Position numbers and translations under genes: made by a program
Notes under the pieces: model-generated
The model's database searches: none
What the model saw: the letters and a program-made list of their open reading frames with translations, nothing else
What the model was told of the DNA's origin: nothing
Shown here: positions 19,650 to 27,281 of the stretch, piece after piece
How positions within the stretch are numbered: the first letter of the stretch is position 1
Layout of the letters: every line of letters begins with the position of its first letter
Origin: an uncultured Bacteroidales bacterium
GTDB taxonomy: Bacteria; Bacteroidota; Bacteroidia; Bacteroidales; Paludibacteraceae
Length of the DNA stretch: 35,211 nucleotides
Reading direction: 5' to 3'
Assembly: GCA_900321005.1 (NCBI GenBank)
Contig: ONUF01000025.1
Span: 1 to 35,211 of the forward strand

Positions 19650-22289
19650 TTAAAATAAGTCTAATTGGGTATCTACGGGTTTCTCAAAGGTCATGGTCAC
19701 CCCTTCTACCTCCAAAGATTCGGGAGTTTCTTGTTGACCATCTTCCTCTATAGGCGCATCGGCGCCGTCTTGTAGCGTAGCGTCCTCTTCCTCTTCAGGC
19801 TCCTCCGGAGCAGGGGGGGCAGGAGTGATATCCTCAAAGCCTTTGATCTCGAGAGTCGAGATACGTTTACCTTTGGCCTTCGCGGATTTCTCGTCGATGA
19901 AGTCAGGCATGAAGATCTCGAGCGGCGCTTTGTTCTCGTCAGCAAAGAGCACACGGAAGGTCGCTTCCGGACTGTCGGAGAGAAGGGCTATACGCGAGTC
20001 CTTGTCTTCGCCTAACATCGACTGCACTTTCGCATTCGCGTCATCGAGTTTGAAACGTTTGCCGTAGTAGAACTTCAATTCTTCGTTCCATTGAATGAGA
20101 CTCCACACCTTATCGGCATCCAGTTTCTCGATACGCAGGATGTTGTCTTCGAAATGCGCCGTGAGGTCGAAGGTGGTGGTATAGTATGTACCGTCGTTCT
20201 GGATAACCAATATACGGTCTTCATCGTAGAACTCGCCAAGGTAGACACCGTGCTCGTCGTAGTTGACGCGCAGTACGTCGGGATCAAACCACACCTTACG
20301 TCCTCCGAGGGTCGAATGACCTTTCTTGCTGAGCGTAATGGACTTGACGTCGAACTTCGTCAGCACGTTGCCACGAGCCGTACGGGACTTGACAGCCAAT
20401 TCGGATAGGTCTTTGAACACCTCGAGTTTCTTGAGGTGGAGTTGGGGTTTGAGTACCACCTTGATGACCTCCGCCTCGCCGTTGGGGTTGGCGGTGAAAT
20501 AGACGATCTTCGATCCGGCTTTACCTTGCGTGAGGTCGTACTCTTTGTCCTTCGCCACACCCGTGACATTGAAGCGCTTCATGAAGTACGTGCCTTTCTT
20601 GCCGTCGCGATAGACGACATTATAGACCGTACGGTCATCGCCGCGCTGGAACACGGCAATATGCAAGATATCCGTTCCGACGAACAGCTTGTCAGCCACC
20701 TTGGTCACCTTGTAGCGACCGTCCTTATGGAAGATAATCAGGTCGTCGATATCCGAGCAGTCGAACAAGTACTCGTCTTTCTTGAGGCCCGTTCCGATAA
20801 ATCCTTCCTCGCGGTTGATATAGAGTTTCTCATTGTTCTCGACGACGGCCTTGACGTTGATTGCGCCGAAATTACGCACCTCCGTGCGACGTGGGTAGGC
20901 CTCACCGTATTTCTTTTTCAGCATCTCAAACCACTCAATGGTGTAGTCCGTGAGGTGATTGAGATTCTTCACGCAAGCCTTAATCTTCTTCTCGAGATCC
21001 TTCATCAGTTCGTCCGCCTTCTTGGAGTCAAACTTGGTGATGCGAAGCATCTTGATCTCGAACAGTTTCTCGATATCTTCGGTGCGCACCTCGCGGATGA
21101 GTTGCGGTTTGAAGGGCGTGAGGGCGGTGTCCACGAACTCGATCAACTTCTCTTTGCTCGGCGCGTCTTCATAGCCTTTCTCCTTATAGATACGGTTCTC
21201 AATGAAGATCTTCTCGAGCGAGGTATAGAAATATTTCTCTTCGAGTTCGCCCTTCTCAATCTCCAGTTCCCACTTAAGCAACGCCTTCGTGTTGTCGCAC
21301 GACAGTTTGAGCAGGTTGCTCACCGTCGTGAAGATCGGTTTGCGGTCCTGCACCACGCAGCAGTTCGGCGAGATATTGACCTCGCAGTCCGTGAACGCAT
21401 AGAGGGCGTCTATCGCTTTGTCGGACGACGAACCCGGCGCGAGTTGGACCACGATACGGGCCTGGTCAGCCGTAAAGTCATCGATCTTCTTGATCTTGAT
21501 CTTGCCCTTCTGATTCGCTTTGAGAATGGTCTCGATAATCTTCGAAGTGGTGGTACCAAAAGGTATCTCGGTGATGATGAGCGTCTTGTTATCGTCCGCC
21601 TTCGTGATGCGCGCGCGTATCTTAACCGTACCGCCGCGTTCGCCGTCGTTGTAGCGGGTCACATCGATGATGCCGCCCGTCGGGAAGTCGGGGTATAAGG
21701 AGAAGTCCTGGTTACGCAGGTATGCCAGGGACGCATCACAGAGCTCGTTGAAGTTATGCGGCAGTATCTTTGAGTTCAGACCGACGGCGATACCTTCGAC
21801 GCCCTGCGCGAGCAGCAGCGGGAATTTCACCGGAAGATGAATCGGTTCGTTCTTACGTCCGTCATACGACTTCATCCACTCCGTGGTCTTATTGTTAAAG
21901 ACCGCCTCGAGGGCAAACTTAGACAGCCGCGCCTCGATATAACGGGGAGCCGCAGCTCCGTCACCGGTAAGGATATTACCCCAGTTCCCCTGACAATCAA
22001 TCAGCAGGTCTTTCTGCCCCAACTGTACAAGTGCGTCACCGATAGACGCATCACCGTGCGGGTGGTACTGCATCGTCTGACCGACGATATTGGCTACCTT
22101 GTTGAACTTGCCGTCATCCACGCATTTCATTGCGTGCAATATACGACGTTGTACCGGCTTGAGTCCATCCTCAATAGCCGGCACAGCACGCTCTAATATC
22201 ACATACGACGCATAATCCAGGAACCAGTCCTGGTACATGCCCGTCAAATGATATTTTATCGCATCGTTAAAACCGCCTTGGGCAGCCAT
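19650..22289 (-). CDS. parC: DNA topoisomerase IV subunit A
   Basis: 879 residues. Breakage-rejoining subunit of the type IIA topoisomerase that decatenates chromosomes. Seen: YASYVILERAVPAIEDGLKPVQRRIL at the start of the domain, HPHGDASIGDAL (quinolone-resistance region), and the active-site Tyr117 in AAAPRYIEARLS. A long coiled-coil region and a divergent C-terminal domain follow, then an acidic, proline-rich stretch and a final DLF. The Bacteroidetes ParC type is long and lacks a clear GyrA box, which separates it from gyrase. The partner parE is not in the window. A tiny membrane protein gene precedes it by three nucleotides. Confidence 0.93.
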   Translation of the reverse strand: MAAQGGFNDAIKYHLTGMYQDWFLDYASYVILERAVPAIEDGLKPVQRRILHAMKCVDDGKFNKVANIVGQTMQYHPHGDASIGDALVQLGQKDLLIDCQGNWGNILTGDGAAAPRYIEARLSKFALEAVFNNKTTEWMKSYDGRKNEPIHLPVKFPLLLAQGVEGIAVGLNSKILPHNFNELCDASLAYLRNQDFSLYPDFPTGGIIDVTRYNDGERGGTVKIRARITKADDNKTLIITEIPFGTTTSKIIETILKANQKGKIKIKKIDDFTADQARIVVQLAPGSSSDKAIDALYAFTDCEVNISPNCCVVQDRKPIFTTVSNLLKLSCDNTKALLKWELEIEKGELEEKYFYTSLEKIFIENRIYKEKGYEDAPSKEKLIEFVDTALTPFKPQLIREVRTEDIEKLFEIKMLRITKFDSKKADELMKDLEKKIKACVKNLNHLTDYTIEWFEMLKKKYGEAYPRRTEVRNFGAINVKAVVENNEKLYINREEGFIGTGLKKDEYLFDCSDIDDLIIFHKDGRYKVTKVADKLFVGTDILHIAVFQRGDDRTVYNVVYRDGKKGTYFMKRFNVTGVAKDKEYDLTQGKAGSKIVYFTANPNGEAEVIKVVLKPQLHLKKLEVFKDLSELAVKSRTARGNVLTKFDVKSITLSKKGHSTLGGRKVWFDPDVLRVNYDEHGVYLGEFYDEDRILVIQNDGTYYTTTFDLTAHFEDNILRIEKLDADKVWSLIQWNEELKFYYGKRFKLDDANAKVQSMLGEDKDSRIALLSDSPEATFRVLFADENKAPLEIFMPDFIDEKSAKAKGKRISTLEIKGFEDITPAPPAPEEPEEEEDATLQDGADAPIEEDGQQETPESLEVEGVTMTFEKPVDTQLDLF

Positions 22290-22292
22290 GCG

Positions 22293-22460
22293 TTAGTTCT
22301 GCTTTTTATTGATGAAGATATACGCAAGAATACCGCCAACTTCCAGCACCATCGCTGCTATGAGCAACGCATTGTGCGGCAAAGCGAACCTGTAAACGAT
22401 CAGGCACAACACACCCAAAACGAGGAGAATCACTCCCAAATACTTCTGTAAAGAATTCAT
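22293..22460 (-). CDS. Small two-helix membrane protein, 55 residues
   Basis: An ATG at 22460-22458 opens 55 codons ending in TAA at 22295-22293. The product has a short polar start (MNSLQKY), a helix of about 17 residues (LGVILLVLGVLCLIVYR), a loop FALPHN, a second helix of about 20 residues and a basic end (NKKQN). It is first in the parC operon, right behind a strong promoter and three nucleotides before parC. That position and the clean hydrophobic pattern make it a real gene in my view. The function is unknown. Confidence 0.75.
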   Translation of the reverse strand: MNSLQKYLGVILLVLGVLCLIVYRFALPHNALLIAAMVLEVGGILAYIFINKKQN

Positions 22461-22488
22461 ATCTAACGCGTTATTTTAAATTGCGGCG

Positions 22489-22519
22489 CAAAATTACTAC
22501 AAAAATTTGGAATATACAA
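22489..22519 (-). promoter_or_regulatory. Promoter of the small-protein/parC/maf/tamB operon
   Basis: On the minus strand, TTG (22519-22517), 20 nt, TAATTTTG (22496-22489), then CGCCGC. The start codon of the 55-residue protein is about 20 nt after the expected transcription start. Confidence 0.8.
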
Positions 22520-22665
22520 GGATTTTGGAAAATAAAATGTAAATTTATTTATATTTTATTGATAAAAGGCTTGTTGTTCGCACAACTCTGCGAACGGAAT
22601 TTCGGGGGAATGCGTAGCAGGCGGAGTCCGAAGTTACAACAAATTTTTGTTTACTTTTTTTTCAA

Positions 22666-22809
22666 TTATGCAAGTGTTTGTATAATCTTATACAAAAAAA
22701 GCATTCCATTTCCTTTTCTCTTTGCTGCTAAACCCGCGACCATTTCGCGATCATTACGGACGTCCGTGTACGGTCTCTGTCCGGTTGCTTGGCGGTGGTG
22801 ACCCGCCAT
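22666..22809 (-). CDS. Possible 47-residue ORF with a strong Shine-Dalgarno
   Basis: An ATG at 22809-22807 lies 8 nt after AGGAGGAA (22825-22818), an Escherichia coli-style ribosome site unlike its neighbours. The frame runs 47 codons to TAA at 22668-22666. The product is basic (begins MAGHHRQATGQRPYT). Its last nine residues are encoded by the 33-nt dispersed element. I do not recognise it. It follows the six-gene operon by about 110 nt with no promoter seen. Against it: short, odd composition, and overlapping palindromes that suggest a repeat element. Confidence 0.35.
   Translation of the reverse strand: MAGHHRQATGQRPYTDVRNDREMVAGLAAKRKGNGMLFLYKIIQTLA
22668..22700. repeat. Dispersed 33-nt element with inverted repeat, copy 1
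   Basis: ATGCAAGTG followed by TTTGTATAA-TC-TTATACAAA (22677-22696) and more A. It matches the sequence at 29119-29151 in the same orientation at all but three or four positions. Copy 2 sits on the -33 element of the DUF4160 promoter; copy 1 has the -33-like TTGCAT but no -7 element at the right distance. Confidence 0.75.
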
Positions 22810-22815
22810 TTTTTT
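22790..22815 (+). terminator. Orphan terminator-like hairpin, rightward
   Basis: TGGCGG (22790-22795) pairs with CCGCCA (22803-22808), followed by seven T. No plus-strand gene precedes it, so it either ends an unseen RNA or is incidental. On the other strand the same bases open the 47-residue ORF. Confidence 0.4.
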
Positions 22816-22919
22816 ACTTCCTCCTAATTACGAGTCAATTACGAGGTAAAGCCACGACCTGACCGCGACCACACCGCGATCCGTTAGTATCGTGACAATA
22901 AAAACGAGTACTATTTGAA

Positions 22920-23192
22920 TTACTTAAATCCTCGAACAATCCATTTGTTGTTGATATTAAGCAAAATAACGCGTACAGTGGTGTCGTGTTGACCTGAATA
23001 TATATTTCCGTTAGTATCTGCACAATTAAAGTGAACAGAGCATATAGGCACCTCGTCTGAACCGATCTTCATGGTATCGTAATAGGGACTATCACAAACA
23101 AGTCGATACCCTTCTATTAATACAGGGCGTATGCCTGATATATCTTGAAAAAATACTGCAAAAAACAGCAAGAATAGAATAGTTCTTCTCAT
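22920..23192 (-). CDS. Small secreted protein of unknown function
   Basis: 90 residues. The N-terminus (MRRTILFLLFFAVFFQD) is a signal peptide or short anchor, with likely cleavage near residue 20. The mature part of about 70 residues looks like a single small beta-rich domain and has two Cys (in VPICSVHFNCAD) that could form a disulfide. It is the last of six operon genes and its ATG overlaps the stop of the LPP20-type gene (ATGA). I do not recognise the family. Ending in WIVRGFK, it resembles NTF2-like or SnoaL-like small domains in general feel only. Confidence 0.6.
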   Translation of the reverse strand: MRRTILFLLFFAVFFQDISGIRPVLIEGYRLVCDSPYYDTMKIGSDEVPICSVHFNCADTNGNIYSGQHDTTVRVILLNINNKWIVRGFK

Positions 23193-24244
23193 TTTATTTG
23201 CTCTTTGATGATTTCACATATTTTGGGTGAAATATCTTTGTATGCCTGACGGGCGGCTTGCTCGTAATTATGTGTGTGCCCGCCTTTCTCGCTGATCTGG
23301 TTCTCATAGATGCGCTGACCGGTTGCTGTTTTTTCTACAATGACATTCGCATCCACATAGACGAAATACGTACTCACACTTCCAAAATCGTTTTTATTAT
23401 ACTCTCGCGCCTTTGCAGAGATGTAGATAGTCCAGTCTGGATTACCCAATCCCGTAATGAAATTGCACCCCATTTTGCTGAGTTCGCCCTGTATCTCCTC
23501 TTTGAGTAGGGGATAACTTTCCTCAAATGTATATGCATAACAAATCAAAGAGAGATTTATTCCGTTCTTGAGTTCGGCAGTTAATGCTTGGTACCGTTTT
23601 TTGAGTAGATTTGTTTCCTCCACTGCCATATCTTCATTGGTCACGTTTGCATCGATACTTAGCATTATACGCTGGTCATTTTCTATATCATCTATCAGAT
23701 CTTGCACTTTTGACAAGTTTTTCCTTGCCAGCACCTTATCTCCACGATTCGCCATTGTCTCAACAGCCTCCAATTCTACTTCCGCTTTTGCATTGTTTGC
23801 TACGATACGCCGCATTAGCTGTTTATAGAGATTAGTGGCTTTTACCCATGCAAACGCATATACTTCGCCAGTTTTAGAGTTCTCCCACATTTCCACTTTT
23901 AGCCCGGGTATATCTTTTATGCCTGTTTGCGTGGATGCATATGACATCATAATATCTTTTGTAGAAACATCACTATTCACTTGTATGTTTTTTATATACC
24001 TTTCTACTATTTGTTCTACAGTTACTTGAATAGAGGACACCGCTTCAATTCGCGCGTTTTGTTGCACACGATTATAGATAGTCTCCTTGTCTTCACTTTT
24101 ATTTATGTAAGTGGAAGAGAATCCGGTATAATACACGTTCGAAGGGTATAGTTTTTCTCGTAAAATAGGATTCACCCAATCCGGTTGTTGCGCATATGCT
24201 GTCAGCGCACAAAACGAGAGCAATATGATTAATTGTTTTTTCAT
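23189..24244 (-). CDS. LPP20-type exported protein, 351 residues
   Basis: A signal peptide is cleaved after AYA (about residue 18); there is no lipobox. The mature start, QQPDWVNPIL...YPSNVYYTGFS, then alternating small helices with many Ala (NARIEAVSSIQVTVEQIVE), is the pattern of the LPP20 family: a small alpha/beta domain found in outer-membrane-associated lipoproteins, including the flagellar basal protein FlgP. The middle (about 150-215) is helical, probably a coiled coil. The C-terminal third (about 225-351) resembles a second alpha/beta domain and ends in a basic helix. It follows the CsgG-FGE gene by 24 nt. The proposed role is a periplasmic or outer-membrane partner of the CsgG-like proteins. 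Confidence 0.72.
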   Translation of the reverse strand: MKKQLIILLSFCALTAYAQQPDWVNPILREKLYPSNVYYTGFSSTYINKSEDKETIYNRVQQNARIEAVSSIQVTVEQIVERYIKNIQVNSDVSTKDIMMSYASTQTGIKDIPGLKVEMWENSKTGEVYAFAWVKATNLYKQLMRRIVANNAKAEVELEAVETMANRGDKVLARKNLSKVQDLIDDIENDQRIMLSIDANVTNEDMAVEETNLLKKRYQALTAELKNGINLSLICYAYTFEESYPLLKEEIQGELSKMGCNFITGLGNPDWTIYISAKAREYNKNDFGSVSTYFVYVDANVIVEKTATGQRIYENQISEKGGHTHNYEQAARQAYKDISPKICEIIKEQIK

Positions 24245-24268
24245 AAGACTATATTGTGATTCTTACTT

Positions 24269-25516
24269 TTAGGGAATACACACTACGCGGAAGCCAACGT
24301 CTGGGTAGAGAAAATCGGACGTGTTGATATGATACCCTACACGGCATGTATTAGCAGGATGGATGAAACTACCGCCGAGTACTACGCGCTCTGAACGCAA
24401 CGAGGGGTCGGTGAGATTGTTGGTATCATCAATAATTGTGTCTTTACTGTTGTACCTGTCTTTGCACCATTCCCATACATTGCCGGACATATCATAGATG
24501 CCGAGTGCATTAGCTTGCTTTGTCCCGCAGGGATGAGCTCTTCTGCCACTATTATCCATGTACCACGCCACGGAATCAATCATATTGCTTCCCGAATATT
24601 TTGTTCCATTTTGCTTCCTGCCGCCCAACGCAGCATACTGCCACTGCGCCAATGTGGGTAAAGTATAAGTCTTGCCAGTCTTGTTGCTCAATATACGGCA
24701 GAACTCCATCGCCTCTTCCCAATTGACATAGTACATAGGATAGTCTGGACCTACTCCATGCAAACTGCTGATATTGAATTGATCATAAATTGAAGAACCC
24801 ATTACTTTCTCCCACTGCGATTGTGTCACTTCCAACATACTTATATAGAAGCCGTCCACTATTACACGCCATTCACTCCAAAAGTCTTTTTTACTCACGC
24901 TGCGGCTCGTTAGATAATAAGCTCCTCCTTCTACCCATATCATATTCATGTTTATGCCATAAGCGGTTTCGACATAATCCCGATTTGTACCGGTCTCCTG
25001 ATGCTTCGCTGTTTCTTCAACCTGCTTGCCGGAATAGCTAGAAATATTACCAAGCATTTCACTCGCCATGGCATTACACGATGTGCGAATAGTACTATAA
25101 TCATCGTTTATGATTTTGGCATATTGTGTCACGGGATTGTTCATCTGTCCTGTTTCCACATTTACAAGATACGCTTCAATATATAATTGGGTGGAATACC
25201 TTGTTATTGTGGAAACACAGATATACTGTGCACCTGTCATATCTCCTACTTTCTTACGTTGGGCATCATTTACCATACCCGACTGTTGGAATCCCATCTC
25301 TTTTAGAATGGCATCCACATCCAATCTTGTCACCACTTGATAACCCGGATGTCGACCTAATTCTTTGCGCAATTCACCACGTACCATGCTTACCTCAAAT
25401 GGGTCGCATGCTGTTGAACCTTCCACTGTAAGCGGTTGCAGCAAAGCTATCACGACATCTTCTGCAAATACTGTAAGTGAAAAGGCAGAAAATAAGATGA
25501 TTAATAATTTTCTCAT
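24269..25516 (-). CDS. CsgG/LpoB-like domain fused to an FGE-sulfatase fold
   Basis: 415 residues. Signal peptide to about Ala18. Residues 20-156 form a CsgG/LpoB/TolB-N-like domain (VVIALLQPL, then RLDVDAILKEMGFQQSG and an ETGQM strand turn). Residues about 190-415 form an FGE-sulfatase (SUMF1) domain: MNMIWVEGGAYY, DGFYISMLEVTQSQWEKVMG, PMYYVNWEEAMEFCRILS, LPTLAQWQYAALGG, ALGIYDMSGNVWEWCKD, VVLGGSFIHPANTC and DVGFRVV. Of the two copper-binding Cys of true formylglycine-generating enzymes, an ungapped match keeps only the second (Cys391); the first is His386. It is therefore more likely a binding or structural module than a sulfatase activator. The first 156 residues are 94% identical to those of the gene at 26192. 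Confidence 0.82.
   Translation of the reverse strand: MRKLLIILFSAFSLTVFAEDVVIALLQPLTVEGSTACDPFEVSMVRGELRKELGRHPGYQVVTRLDVDAILKEMGFQQSGMVNDAQRKKVGDMTGAQYICVSTITRYSTQLYIEAYLVNVETGQMNNPVTQYAKIINDDYSTIRTSCNAMASEMLGNISSYSGKQVEETAKHQETGTNRDYVETAYGINMNMIWVEGGAYYLTSRSVSKKDFWSEWRVIVDGFYISMLEVTQSQWEKVMGSSIYDQFNISSLHGVGPDYPMYYVNWEEAMEFCRILSNKTGKTYTLPTLAQWQYAALGGRKQNGTKYSGSNMIDSVAWYMDNSGRRAHPCGTKQANALGIYDMSGNVWEWCKDRYNSKDTIIDDTNNLTDPSLRSERVVLGGSFIHPANTCRVGYHINTSDFLYPDVGFRVVCIP
25049..25516 (-). repeat. Duplicated CsgG-like segment, copy A
   Basis: 468 bp from the start codon to codon 156, alignable without gaps to 26753-27220. The encoded residues differ at nine of 156 positions. Similarity stops at the ATG on one side and after EMLG on the other. 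Confidence 0.9.
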
Positions 25517-25532
25517 CGGTATTAAAATGATC

Positions 25533-26186
25533 TTATTTTTTGTCGTTCTTGTTGTAAATTTTATCCATCTGGGCCAATGATCTTTTTTTCATTTGTTTTC
25601 TCCATGAGTACATGTCTTCATATTGCCATGCCGCTTGCATTGCGGCGATTGCGTGCCGAGCTTGACATCGTAAAGCAATATACCTTGGTACTCGCTTGTA
25701 TTTTAAGTAAATTTCCGCCCAATTTTTTTTCGTTCGGAATATAGTAACCTCTTCAAAAAATTTGAGAGTTTCATTCTCATACTCACAACTGCGAATTAAA
25801 GGAATCTCATTACTTTTATCCACTATAAATATTTTATCTCCGTTATGCTGAAGACATGCGTGCATGCAACTTATCTCTTCTAATACTGATTGAGGAAGTA
25901 TTAAATAGTATTTGAAAAAGAATGAACTTAGCTCTCTGTCTACTTCCTGACAAATACGGGCACGATATCCTTGCGGTTTTAGAGTTAATGGCAGAAAAGT
26001 TTGTAGACATATTGCTAATTCTTTTGCTAATTCCTGATACCTAAAATACATATCTCGACTGAATTTATCTTGTTCTTTTTTGCGGAAGTATATGTATCCA
26101 AGCAATGCCCCAATGATTATTCCGCCTATACCAGCAATAGCGTCTACCAAACTATTAAATATATCTAAAAACACTGTATATGACAT
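25533..26186 (-). CDS. One-helix membrane protein of unknown function
   Basis: 217 residues. A glycine-rich membrane helix (about 15-34, IAGIGGIIIGALLGYIYF) is followed by RKKEQDK, which places the bulk of the protein in the cytoplasm by the positive-inside rule. The rest looks helical, with several aromatic-rich stretches and a very basic end (KQMKKRSLAQMDKIYNKNDKK). No signal peptide and no known motif. It lies between the two CsgG-like genes, 5 nt after one and 16 nt before the other, and is the only operon product expected to face the cytoplasm. Confidence 0.65.
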   Translation of the reverse strand: MSYTVFLDIFNSLVDAIAGIGGIIIGALLGYIYFRKKEQDKFSRDMYFRYQELAKELAICLQTFLPLTLKPQGYRARICQEVDRELSSFFFKYYLILPQSVLEEISCMHACLQHNGDKIFIVDKSNEIPLIRSCEYENETLKFFEEVTIFRTKKNWAEIYLKYKRVPRYIALRCQARHAIAAMQAAWQYEDMYSWRKQMKKRSLAQMDKIYNKNDKK

Positions 26187-26191
26187 AAAAT

Positions 26192-27220
26192 TTATTTATT
26201 ATATTCACTAAGATGAATCGAACCACCTTCCTTTAAAAAATTTTCAAACTTCTTTTGTAAGTTTGGCAAATCTATTTGTCCACTTATCACTTTTTGAATA
26301 AAATCAATAGTAGTAACATCGCGTCCAAAAATCTTTTTAAAATCAACACAAAAAGTTCTTTTATCCGAAGAGTCCCAATCAGGATGATTTGCGCATCCAT
26401 AACTACATCTAATCTCTTGTACTCCAACATAGAAATGATTACCATCTTTCCAGAACACCATATATGGATAAGCCATGCTACCACATGCGACGTACCCTAA
26501 AAAAAAAGTGCTATCACGTCGTTGAAATAGTGAAAGTCCATCAACATAACAGTCTTCATTGGATGTCGTTCCGATACACCATGCATACTCCAACTCTCTC
26601 GCAAAAGCGTCATCGCACTTTAAATTTACATATCCTTTAGAAGTAAATATGATTACAGTTGCCTCTCGTTGTGCATTTGGGAATCTAAATCCTCTCTCCT
26701 GTAATAGTTGCTTACTAATTACAATTTTGGAAGTGATATTTTCACCTAACTCACCAAGCATTTCATTCGCCATGGCATTACACGATGTTCGAACAGTACT
26801 ATAATCGTCGTTTATGATTTTAGCATATTGTGTCACGGGATTAGTCATTTGTCCTGTTTCCACATTCACAAGATACGCTTCAATATATAATTGGGTAGAA
26901 TACCTTGTAATCGTAGATACGCAAATATATTGTGCTCCTGTCATCGCCCCTACTCGCTTACGCTGAGCATCATTTACCATACCTGACTGTTGGAAGCCCA
27001 TCTCCTTTAGAATGGCATCCACATCCAATCTTGTCACTACTTGATAACCTGTATGTCGGCCTAATTCTTTGCGCAATTCGCCACGGACCATGCTTACTTC
27101 AAAGGGATCACAATCTGTCGAACCTTGCACGGTAAGCGGTTGTAACAGGGCTATCACGACATCTTCTGCAAATACTGTAAATGAAAAGGCAGAAAATAAG
27201 ATGATTAATAATTTTCTCAT
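26192..27220 (-). CDS. CsgG/LpoB-like domain with an unknown C-terminal module
   Basis: 342 residues from the ATG at 27220; the frame is open 60 nt further up, but identity to the paralogue begins exactly at this ATG. Signal peptide to about 18, CsgG/LpoB-like domain 20-156, then about 185 residues I cannot assign. That module is rich in aromatic residues and Cys (CAFARE-type spacing is absent; Cys occur in KCDDAF, YAWCIG, DCYVD, VACGS, IRCSYGC and RTFCVD), which suggests disulfides or metal binding in the periplasm. It ends in a charged helix. It is second in the operon, 61 nt after the first LPP20-like gene, with a hairpin in the spacer. Confidence 0.75.
   Translation of the reverse strand: MRKLLIILFSAFSFTVFAEDVVIALLQPLTVQGSTDCDPFEVSMVRGELRKELGRHTGYQVVTRLDVDAILKEMGFQQSGMVNDAQRKRVGAMTGAQYICVSTITRYSTQLYIEAYLVNVETGQMTNPVTQYAKIINDDYSTVRTSCNAMANEMLGELGENITSKIVISKQLLQERGFRFPNAQREATVIIFTSKGYVNLKCDDAFARELEYAWCIGTTSNEDCYVDGLSLFQRRDSTFFLGYVACGSMAYPYMVFWKDGNHFYVGVQEIRCSYGCANHPDWDSSDKRTFCVDFKKIFGRDVTTIDFIQKVISGQIDLPNLQKKFENFLKEGGSIHLSEYNK
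26753..27220 (-). repeat. Duplicated CsgG-like segment, copy B
   Basis: Direct repeat of 25049-25516, 1704 bp away. Recombination between the copies would delete the membrane-protein gene and join the first promoter-proximal start to the FGE module. Confidence 0.9.
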
Positions 27221-27243
27221 ATATTGTTTAGTTAAAAGTGCAC

Positions 27244-27267
27244 CCGAGGGAGTATCAGCCCCCTCGG
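27244..27267 (-). other. Hairpin in the operon spacer
   Basis: CCGAGGG (27244-27250) and CCCTCGG (27261-27267) form a perfect 7-bp stem with a 10-nt loop between the first and second operon genes. There is no U-tract, so full termination is unlikely. It may set relative expression by protecting or exposing mRNA ends. Confidence 0.6.
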
Positions 27268-27281
27268 AGCGGGATGGCAAT

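Larger units (their letters stand above)
22461..22919. other. 459-bp region between the parC promoter and the six-gene operon
   Basis: Contents found: the parC operon promoter (22489-22519); a hairpin GTTCGC/GCGAAC at 22576-22595; an inverted repeat at 22677-22696 that is part of a 33-nt element repeated at 29119; a perfect palindrome ACGGACGTCCGT at 22756-22767; a hairpin with T7 on the plus strand at 22790-22815; a possible 47-residue minus-strand ORF (22666-22809); and two CTCGTAATT repeats 11 bp apart (minus strand, about 22827-22846). CGCGACC and CGCGATC recur at about 22735-22752 and 22866-22881. Confidence 0.6.

Noticed and set aside
20436-21698. 420-codon plus-strand frame opposite parC
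   Set aside because: It is the antisense shadow of parC: no recognisable motif, many Arg, His and Asp typical of reverse-complemented GC-rich codons, and no promoter.
22481-22801. 106-codon plus-strand frame after the parC promoter
   Set aside because: AT-rich intergenic translation with no motif. It runs across the minus-strand promoter and the palindromes.
27220-27280. 20-residue upstream extension of the second operon gene
   Set aside because: It would lie before the signal peptide, covers a hairpin, and identity to the paralogue begins exactly at the ATG at 27220.
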